The position numbers were made by a program, and so were the translations under genes. This document shows positions 58,185 through 64,000 of a stretch of DNA of 64,000 bases, piece by piece. The notes below the pieces were generated by a model. The model was not told the origin of the DNA. It was given only the letters and a program-made list of their open reading frames with translations, and did no database searches. The stretch is from Granulicella sp. dw_53 (lineage in GTDB: Bacteria > Acidobacteriota > Terriglobia > Terriglobales > Acidobacteriaceae), in NCBI RefSeq assembly GCF_018449545.1, contig NZ_JAAVUR010000020.1, positions 1 to 64,000 of the forward strand, in the 5' to 3' direction. Position 1 is the first letter of the stretch; each line of letters starts with the position of its first letter.

Positions 58185-60341
58185 GTGACGATTTCAAGGT
58201 TTTGCCGTTTGGGTGTGGTGTCTACAGTCCTGGTCTCTTCCTGCTTTATGACTGTCCCGGTGTTCTCTCTGCCGGTACCGAGCGCTGCGACGGCGGAATC
58301 TCTCGCGGAGTATGTGGGCCAGTACCGGTCCGAGGCTGAACCGGATGTGGTCTCGGCGGTGAACGTAGACAACGGGAAGCTGACCGTGGAGGGGGAGCGA
58401 AGCCCCAGGCTGGAATTAAAGGCCGTCGGCAAGGACGAGTTTCAAGTAACGGACTCGCAGACCCGGTTGAGCTTCCTGCGCGGAGCGGATGGAAAGATCG
58501 CCTCCCTGAAGATCGGTGCTGGTATCGGACGCCAGGGCGAGCGTACTTTGGAGCGTTTCAGCGACGTTGCAGTGCGGCTGAATCACTTCCGGGAGTACAC
58601 GCGGACGGAGGCGATGATTCCGATGCGCGATGGAGTGAAGTTGCATGCGGTGATCCTGCAACCTACAAATGCCAAGGCAGGTGAACCACTCCCGTTTCTG
58701 ATGGAGCGAACGCCCTACGGAGTCGACGGGGGAAGCTCGCGGAGCTTCAATACGAGCAAGCCGGAGCTGGCGGCGAGCGGATACATCCTGGTGGAGGAGG
58801 ATGTGCGGGGCCGGTACGGCTCGGGCGGCCAGTTTGTGATGAACCGGCCGATCATCCCGCATACGACGAAGAACGATGTGGACGAGACCACGGACACACG
58901 CGACACGATCGACTGGCTGCTGAAGAACGTTCCGAACAACAACGGAAGAGTCGGAGTGTTGGGAGTTTCGTACCCGGGATTTCTGGCGATGATGGCCGGG
59001 ATCGACCCACATCCCGCGGTGAAGGCGGTCAGCCCGCAGGCTCCCATGACGGATGTGTGGCTGGGAGATGACTTCTTCCACTACGGTGCCTTTCGCGAGA
59101 CGTACGGATTCGACTATGTGCAGCAGTTGGAGGGACAGAAGACCGATCAGCGCGTGGATGGCAAGGAAGATACCTACGACTTCTTCCTGCGAAACGTGAA
59201 CTTCGCTGGAGCCGCCCAGGCGGCCAAGATGACCGATCTGCCGACGGCGAAGGCGTTTGTGGCTCATCCGGAGTACAACAAGTTCTGGCAGGACATGGCC
59301 GTGCAGAGGCACCTGACGAAGGTGGAGGTTCCCACGCTGGAAGTCGGAGGATGGTGGGATCAGGAAGACCTCTGGGGAACGCAGGCGGAGTACGCGACCT
59401 TGAAGCCGCACGACACCAAGGGCGAGGTCTTTCTGGTGCTGGGACCATGGAATCATGGCGGGTGGAGCGGTTCAACGCGGCACCTGGGAGTGGTGGACTT
59501 CGGAGCGCCGACGGGCGATCAGTACCGCAAGACAATTGAAGCTCCGTTCTTCGAAAAGTATCTGAAGGACAAGTCGGGATTCGAGCTGAAGGACACCGCC
59601 AGCTTTCGTACCGGCGTGAATCAGTGGAAGCGTTATGAAGCCTGGCCGCCAAAGGTGGGCTTCGCGCAGGCGAAGCTATACCTGCAAAGCAACGGTGGAC
59701 TGAGCATGACCGCTCCCGCGGGCGAGGGAAAGGTCTCGTACGTAGCAGATCCGATGAACCCGATTCCATACCGGGCGCGTCCCATCCAGGCGACGTATGG
59801 AACGGGATCGAAGTGGCGGCAGTGGCTGGTGGAGGACCAACGTTTCGTAAGCAGCCGTAAGGATCTCGCCAACTTTACGACGCCGGTGTTGGACCACGAT
59901 GTGACGGTGACGGGTGATGTGATGGCAGATCTGTTCGCCTCGACGACGGGAAGCGATGCGGACTGGGTGGTGAAGTTGATCGACGTCTATCCAGAGGATG
60001 CGCCCGCGCCGATGGCAGGGTACCAACTGATGATTGCGGATGAGATCTTTCGCGGCCGGTATCGTAAGAGCTTTGAGCGGCCCGAGGCGATCACGCCAGA
60101 TAAGATTGAAGAGTACAAGTGGAGCCTGCATGGAGCGGACCACACGTTTCTGAAGGGACACAGGATCATGGTGGAGGTGCAGTCCAGTTGGTTTCCACTC
60201 TATGACCGCAATCCGCAGACGTTTGTGCCGAACATCATGACGGCTCCAGCGGATGCTTATAAGGCGCAGACGGTGTCGATCTTCGGATCTGCGAAGTATC
60301 CCTCGCACCTGGAGTTTGAAATTACAGGGGCGAAGGATTAG
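58185..60341 (+). CDS. exported CocE/NonD family hydrolase with N-terminal DUF3471-like domain
   Basis: 718 residues starting at a GTG. A signal peptide ends near residue 30. Residues about 38-110 (SLAEYVGQYRSEAEPDVV..., LTVEGERSPRLELKAVG...) look like the small beta domain (DUF3471-like) usually attached to beta-lactamase-family enzymes. The alpha/beta hydrolase core follows with nucleophile motif GVSYPG, acid in the WWDQEDLWG region and histidine in GPWNHGGWSG, and a C-terminal jelly-roll as in X-Pro dipeptidyl peptidases and cocaine esterase. It probably hydrolyses peptides or esters outside the cytoplasm. Confidence 0.85.
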   Translation: MTISRFCRLGVVSTVLVSSCFMTVPVFSLPVPSAATAESLAEYVGQYRSEAEPDVVSAVNVDNGKLTVEGERSPRLELKAVGKDEFQVTDSQTRLSFLRGADGKIASLKIGAGIGRQGERTLERFSDVAVRLNHFREYTRTEAMIPMRDGVKLHAVILQPTNAKAGEPLPFLMERTPYGVDGGSSRSFNTSKPELAASGYILVEEDVRGRYGSGGQFVMNRPIIPHTTKNDVDETTDTRDTIDWLLKNVPNNNGRVGVLGVSYPGFLAMMAGIDPHPAVKAVSPQAPMTDVWLGDDFFHYGAFRETYGFDYVQQLEGQKTDQRVDGKEDTYDFFLRNVNFAGAAQAAKMTDLPTAKAFVAHPEYNKFWQDMAVQRHLTKVEVPTLEVGGWWDQEDLWGTQAEYATLKPHDTKGEVFLVLGPWNHGGWSGSTRHLGVVDFGAPTGDQYRKTIEAPFFEKYLKDKSGFELKDTASFRTGVNQWKRYEAWPPKVGFAQAKLYLQSNGGLSMTAPAGEGKVSYVADPMNPIPYRARPIQATYGTGSKWRQWLVEDQRFVSSRKDLANFTTPVLDHDVTVTGDVMADLFASTTGSDADWVVKLIDVYPEDAPAPMAGYQLMIADEIFRGRYRKSFERPEAITPDKIEEYKWSLHGADHTFLKGHRIMVEVQSSWFPLYDRNPQTFVPNIMTAPADAYKAQTVSIFGSAKYPSHLEFEITGAKD

Positions 60342-60372
60342 GGCTAGGCGTGTTTTTTAGCAGGGAGATTTT

Positions 60373-60921
60373 TTGATTAAGACGATTAGTTCACGAGAGG
60401 TGTATCGGAATCCTTGGACCAGAGTTCGTGAGGATGTAATTGAAAGAGCGAACGGCAAGCGGGGGATCTACGGGGTAATCGACAAGGATCCCGCTTGTAT
60501 CGTGGTGCCGCTGGATAAGACCGCTGAAGGCGAGTTTGTGTATCTGGTGGAACAGTTTCGCTATACGGTCGGCGGGCGGTTTCTGGAGTTTCCGCAAGGT
60601 GGATGGGAGCAGGCAGAGGTCGATCCCGAAGAGCTGGCCCGAGGCGAGCTAAAGGAAGAGACAGGGCTGACGGCGGAGCGGATGACCTATCTGACGATGC
60701 TGCAGATTGCGTATGGGGTAATGAATCAGAAGCACTACCTCTTTCTTGCAGAAGGGTTGGTCCTTGGGGAGGCCGATCCCGATATTGAAGAGAACGACCT
60801 CCAATTGCACCGGGTAAGCGTGGCGGAGTTCGAGGAGATGCTGCTCGATGGGACGATCGTAGATAACTGCACGGCAGCAGCGTGGGGGATCTACCGGTTA
60901 TGGCGGGAGCGGCAGGGATAA
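60373..60921 (+). CDS. NUDIX hydrolase, ADP-ribose pyrophosphatase-like
   Basis: 182 residues. The Nudix box is GGWEQAEVDPEELARGELKEETGL, where the first arginine of the REUxEE core is replaced by glycine, while the catalytic glutamates remain. The N-terminal EDVIERANGKRGIYGV and the EFPQGGWE turn fit the ADP-sugar/ADP-ribose branch. The start is a TTG at 60373, with AGGGAG about five bases before it. Its stop codon lies in the loop of a hairpin. Confidence 0.85.
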   Translation: MIKTISSREVYRNPWTRVREDVIERANGKRGIYGVIDKDPACIVVPLDKTAEGEFVYLVEQFRYTVGGRFLEFPQGGWEQAEVDPEELARGELKEETGLTAERMTYLTMLQIAYGVMNQKHYLFLAEGLVLGEADPDIEENDLQLHRVSVAEFEEMLLDGTIVDNCTAAAWGIYRLWRERQG

Positions 60922-60955
60922 CAACCGCTCCCGAATGATCCTGATCTAATCAGGA
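60904..60955. terminator. paired hairpins holding two stop codons
   Basis: CGGGAGCGG (60904-60912) pairs with CCGCTCCCG (60925-60933), with the NUDIX TAA in its loop. Right after it TCCTGAT (60939-60945) pairs with ATCAGGA (60949-60955), with the opposite-strand catalase TAG as the loop. Both genes converge here with 24 bases between stops. Confidence 0.65.
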
Positions 60956-62037
60956 ACTTCACGTATGTCACGAGGCTCGGCGCGCTTTACCGCGTTCATC
61001 TTGTGGCGGAAGGCCGTGGAGGTCTCATATGCCTTGTTGCGGGCGCGCATCAGTGCTCCGAGTGGCCGGTGTTCCGGGATGGTGTGCCACGGGTTGAAGG
61101 TAAGGACGTCATCCACGTAGGTGCGGCGCTCCGGGCTATAGGCATCTTGCTTGGGAATGACGATCCGGGCGACCGGCAGATAGGGAGACTCGTCTTCCGG
61201 CCATGGGATGGAGGCGTTCTCGACCGGCATCCTCTCCAGGTCGGTGCAGAGCTGGGCTCGCACTTCGTACTCGGCGCTGCTCTCCTGGAAGAACGCCACT
61301 ACCTGATCACGATAGAAGGACGGACCGTCCGCAGCTTCCACCGGCTTGCCGGTCAGGGCTTGCACTTCGCGGGAGAGAGGCGCTACGCAGATCTTAGCGA
61401 CATAGTCGCCGTATCGTATGGCCGCCAGACTGGAGAAGGTCTTGCCCAGGATGTGTTCGTTTCGGAGCGCGAGGCTATCGACGACAGGGTTGTCGATCCC
61501 CAGGAAATGAAGCACCTTGTTTGAGCCGCGCGTTGCGGATTCGAGGACCTCCTGAACTACGGGAGGCTTCTGCCCGAGCTTCTCAAAGAACTGGATCTGA
61601 TGCCAATAGCTCTCAAGGGTTCCGAATGGAAGGACCTTCAGGTCGCTCTCCAACGCGAAGTCCTGTGTGACCTCGTCTTCGCGGCCTGGCAGGATCTTCT
61701 TGCCGGGAACCCCGATGACTTTGATGGCCATTCCGTGAGGCGCCGGGATGCGATCGTCGGCAATGTCGAAGGGAGCACTGGAGAGACGGATGACGACCGG
61801 ATATTGGACGGGCCGAAGGAAGAGACCTTGTGCAAGGTGCTCCGGTAAGTTGTCATAGACATCTAAACGACCGATCACCATTCCGTGACTCTTTGAATGT
61901 GCGTCACGAGTCGCATGACGATGTTTGTCGAAGACCTGTCGGTTCGCAGCCGACATAACCCCGACGATCTTGTCGATCAGTTCGTCCTCGTCAGGCTGCT
62001 TCACTTCCACCTCGGGTGAATATCGCAAATAAGCCAT
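60946..62037 (-). CDS. catalase family protein (SrpA-like)
   Basis: 363 residues, much shorter than a full catalase. The distal haem region is recognisable in RDAHSKSHGMVIGRLDV, as are the central APHGMAIKVIGVPGK and DFALESDLKV segments and the C-terminal FNPWHTIPEHRPLGALMRARNKAY with the R...Y haem-binding pair. No signal peptide is present. It may have peroxidase or catalase activity, or bind haem for another purpose. Starts at the ATG at 62037. Confidence 0.82.
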   Translation of the reverse strand: MAYLRYSPEVEVKQPDEDELIDKIVGVMSAANRQVFDKHRHATRDAHSKSHGMVIGRLDVYDNLPEHLAQGLFLRPVQYPVVIRLSSAPFDIADDRIPAPHGMAIKVIGVPGKKILPGREDEVTQDFALESDLKVLPFGTLESYWHQIQFFEKLGQKPPVVQEVLESATRGSNKVLHFLGIDNPVVDSLALRNEHILGKTFSSLAAIRYGDYVAKICVAPLSREVQALTGKPVEAADGPSFYRDQVVAFFQESSAEYEVRAQLCTDLERMPVENASIPWPEDESPYLPVARIVIPKQDAYSPERRTYVDDVLTFNPWHTIPEHRPLGALMRARNKAYETSTAFRHKMNAVKRAEPRDIREVPD

Positions 62038-62234
62038 ACCCTCTCCTTTTCGCTTCCTTTTATCAAGGAAGTAATTCTGAAAGGGTTAAACAAGGGAGTT
62101 AGGTTTCTATTGCAGTTTTCTGGTAGGAGAGGCGATTTAGAGCGATCTTCTCCTGCGCCACAGAAGTGACGTTTAGAGGAGCGTCGCGAATCAATCGGCT
62201 ATGGCTTGAGCTGAAGGACCGGAAGGATCGATCC

Positions 62235-63641
62235 CTAACTCTTTGTGACGGGTAGTTGCTGGTGGTTCCAAGCGGACATGCCACCAGCCATATTAGAGAC
62301 CGAGGTAAAGCCTTGGGCGGCGAGGAGGCTGGCGGCGATGCTGGAGCGATATCCGCTGCCACAGACGGTGTATATGGTTTGCTGAGGCTGGAGCTCGTTG
62401 AGGTGTTGGGTGAGATCGCCGAGCGGAATGTGGCGAGCGTTGACGATGTGACCGTTATTCCACTCGGTGTCGCTGCGCACGTCGAGGATGATGCCTCTGG
62501 TGGCGGCCTGTGTGAGGGCGAGAAGTTGGCTGGGCGCGACCTGCGGGATCTGGCTGAGGGGAAGACTGGAGTCGATCCAGCCAGCGATACCGCCTGAGAC
62601 GTATCCGAGAATGTTGTCGAGTCCGACACGAATGAGGGAGCGGCGAGCCTCCGCAAACGCCTGAGAGTTGGAGCCGGTCTCATCGATGAGGACGATGGGA
62701 TGATTGGGATCGAGAAGCCAGCCCGCCCAGAGGGAGAGATTTTGACCCGCACCGATGTTGATGGAGTTGGGAATGTGAGCGCCTCCGAAGGACTCCGGGC
62801 GGCGGAGATCGAGGAGCGTGATGGGTTGAGTGGCGATGAGTTGCTGGAGTTGCGCAAACGGGATGGAGGTGTCGCCGGGCAGCGCGGAGAGGATAGGAGC
62901 TCCGGCGGCGTTGAGAGCCTTCATGCGCGGATAGTAGGTGGGAAAGGGGGGAACGGTGGTGAGGATCTGCTGGGTAAAGGTATCGGCGGAGAGATGGAAG
63001 AAAGGGTTTACGTTGCGCTCGTAGCCCAGGGTCGACTGCTGGCGGTCGGACATGCCGGCTCCGCAGAGAGAGCCAGACCCATGGCCGGGAAGAACTTCGA
63101 GGGAGTCGGGCAAGGTGAGGATTCGTTGCTTGAGGGAGGTGTAGAGCTCTTGAGCGAGCTGCTGCTTGGCGGCTTCGCCGAGGAGGTCAGGTCGGCCCAG
63201 GGAGCCGACGAAGAGGAAGTCTCCGGAGAACAGGGAGGCGGGGAGGGTTGCGCTGCGGGTGGTGTCGAAGAGAAGGAAAGAGAGATGTTCGGGAGTGTGG
63301 CCCGGGGTGTGGACGGCTTGGACGCGGATGTCGCCGACGGAGAAGGATTCGCCATCTCCAAAAGGATGATGCGGAAAGGCGTACTCGAAGAGTTCGTTTG
63401 TGTCGTGGGCGCTGAGATAGAGCTCAGCCCCGCTGGCAGCGGCGAGGGCGGTTGCGCCGGAGGCGTAGTCGGCGTGGATGTGGGTCTCAAGGATATGGGT
63501 GATGATGAGGCTGTGTTGCTGGGCGTAGTCGAGGTATCGATCGATGTCGCGGATGGGATCGACGACGACAGCGAGGCCTCGGGTGGAGACGATGTAGGAG
63601 TATTGGGCGAGTCCTGGGATTTCAAAACGCTCGATGTTCAT
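62235..63641 (-). CDS. metallo-beta-lactamase/double rhodanese protein (persulfide dioxygenase-like)
   Basis: 468 residues. The N-terminal 240 residues are an ETHE1-type metallo-hydrolase: H54, H56 and D58 in THIHADYASG (the usual last H is Y59), H115 in HTPGH, D141 in SGDFLF and H187 in LPGHGSG. Two rhodanese domains follow; the first lacks a cysteine in its active loop (IDETGSNSQ), the second has C427 in VCGSGYRS. Such fusions oxidise glutathione or protein persulfides and move sulfane sulfur. The ATG at 63641 has GAGG before it; the longer frame to 63857 is a shadow of the ArsR gene. It overlaps ArsR by none, with a one-base gap. Confidence 0.87.
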   Translation of the reverse strand: MNIERFEIPGLAQYSYIVSTRGLAVVVDPIRDIDRYLDYAQQHSLIITHILETHIHADYASGATALAAASGAELYLSAHDTNELFEYAFPHHPFGDGESFSVGDIRVQAVHTPGHTPEHLSFLLFDTTRSATLPASLFSGDFLFVGSLGRPDLLGEAAKQQLAQELYTSLKQRILTLPDSLEVLPGHGSGSLCGAGMSDRQQSTLGYERNVNPFFHLSADTFTQQILTTVPPFPTYYPRMKALNAAGAPILSALPGDTSIPFAQLQQLIATQPITLLDLRRPESFGGAHIPNSINIGAGQNLSLWAGWLLDPNHPIVLIDETGSNSQAFAEARRSLIRVGLDNILGYVSGGIAGWIDSSLPLSQIPQVAPSQLLALTQAATRGIILDVRSDTEWNNGHIVNARHIPLGDLTQHLNELQPQQTIYTVCGSGYRSSIAASLLAAQGFTSVSNMAGGMSAWNHQQLPVTKS

Positions 63642-63642
63642 T

Positions 63643-63996
63643 TCATCCTCGTTTGCTGCGTTGAAGGGGAGGGTGGAGGAGTTCGTAGTCTTTGCGGGTC
63701 TGTTTTTCGGCGCTGCGGCAGACGAGCTCGCAGAGCTTGAAGACCATGGGGTCGCTGATGGCGTAGAGGATGGAGTTGGCGTCGCGGCGGCGGCTGACGA
63801 GGCCCGCGTCGTGGAGGATCTGCAGGTGCTTTGAGACGTTGGGTTGGTGGCCGTCAAGGAGCTGAACCAGCTCGCCTACGGTCTTTTCGCCTTGTTCGAG
63901 GGACTGGAGGAGGCGAAGCCTAAAAGGCTCGCCCAAGGTGCGGAAGCGGCGGGCTACGAGGTCGAGCATCTTATCGGAGAGGGGCAGCCGCGACAT
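63643..63996 (-). CDS. ArsR/SmtB family transcriptional repressor
   Basis: 117 residues with a winged-helix core (LGEPFRLRLLQSLEQGEKTV, VGELVQLLDGHQPNVSKHLQILHDAGLVSRRR). Cysteines are only C89 and C93 near the C-terminal helix (FKLCELVCRSAE), which could form a thiol or metal sensor; this is not the wide-spaced pair of BigR/SqrR. The gene ends one base before the persulfide-dioxygenase start, so it probably represses that operon and lifts off with reactive sulfur or a thiophilic signal. It is complete, with four bases left before the window end. Confidence 0.9.
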   Translation of the reverse strand: MSRLPLSDKMLDLVARRFRTLGEPFRLRLLQSLEQGEKTVGELVQLLDGHQPNVSKHLQILHDAGLVSRRRDANSILYAISDPMVFKLCELVCRSAEKQTRKDYELLHPPLQRSKRG

Positions 63997-64000
63997 TAAA

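Overview
The window reads as part of a chromosome from a soil acidobacterium of the Terriglobia type (Granulicella, Edaphobacter or Terriglobus like). The grounds are the high GC content, the many secreted glycan-degrading enzymes (GH2, GH18, GH37, GH172, PL22-like), the small uncharacterised proteins and the housekeeping gene set. This assignment is inferred from gene content and protein style; no rRNA or marker gene is present to prove it. The first 116 bases are almost pure G and look like a contig-end or sequencing artefact over a proline-rich coding region.

Layout. 0-7 kb: a truncated fused spermidine-synthase-like membrane protein, a membrane TPR protein, a ferritin-like protein, galU and the divergently transcribed poxB, and a small conserved unknown. 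7-12 kb: three secreted enzymes on the minus strand (DUF885 peptidase-like, periplasmic trehalase, GH172). 12-18.6 kb: mfd, a GNAT/FemAB-like acyltransferase and a GH18 chitinase; the translation starts of mfd and the acyltransferase both lie inside strong palindromes. 18.7-27.4 kb: a more AT-rich block with three glycosyltransferases and two large paralogous exported proteins, ending beside a tRNA-Ser(CGA) gene whose 3' end faces the block, so it may be an acquired surface-polysaccharide island. 28-34.4 kb: queG, a BrkB/YihY membrane protein, a HAMP-SpoIIE phosphatase tightly followed by a MOSC protein, and a YVTN beta-propeller lipoprotein. 34.4-41.5 kb: cupin, PCMT-like methyltransferase, secreted GH2 beta-galactosidase, PL22-like oligogalacturonate lyase and a CysJ-like reductase that lacks its flavodoxin domain. 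41.5-51.2 kb: small lipoprotein, small membrane protein, nfo, two tiny unknowns, leuS with an abutting membrane-protein gene, guaA and a POTRA-only exported protein. 51-64 kb: LacD-type aldolase, an alpha/beta hydrolase, a low-affinity iron-permease family protein, rph, an unknown gene overlapping an NtrC-type regulator with a GAFPGA loop, a CDGSH protein, a CocE-type hydrolase with an extra N-terminal domain, NUDIX, catalase-like protein, and an ArsR plus persulfide-dioxygenase/rhodanese operon.

How it fits together. The secreted hydrolases would feed sugars to a heterotrophic soil cell. GalU and the glycosyltransferases point to surface glycan synthesis. PoxB, ferritin, the catalase-like protein and the ArsR-persulfide dioxygenase pair suggest handling of overflow carbon, iron, peroxide and reactive sulfur. 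The window also carries dispersed palindromic repeats: two families of about 50 bp that share a CCCGGGTGCCC head, and a third short CACCGAT-type repeat. No IS element, integrase, CRISPR array or rRNA was seen.
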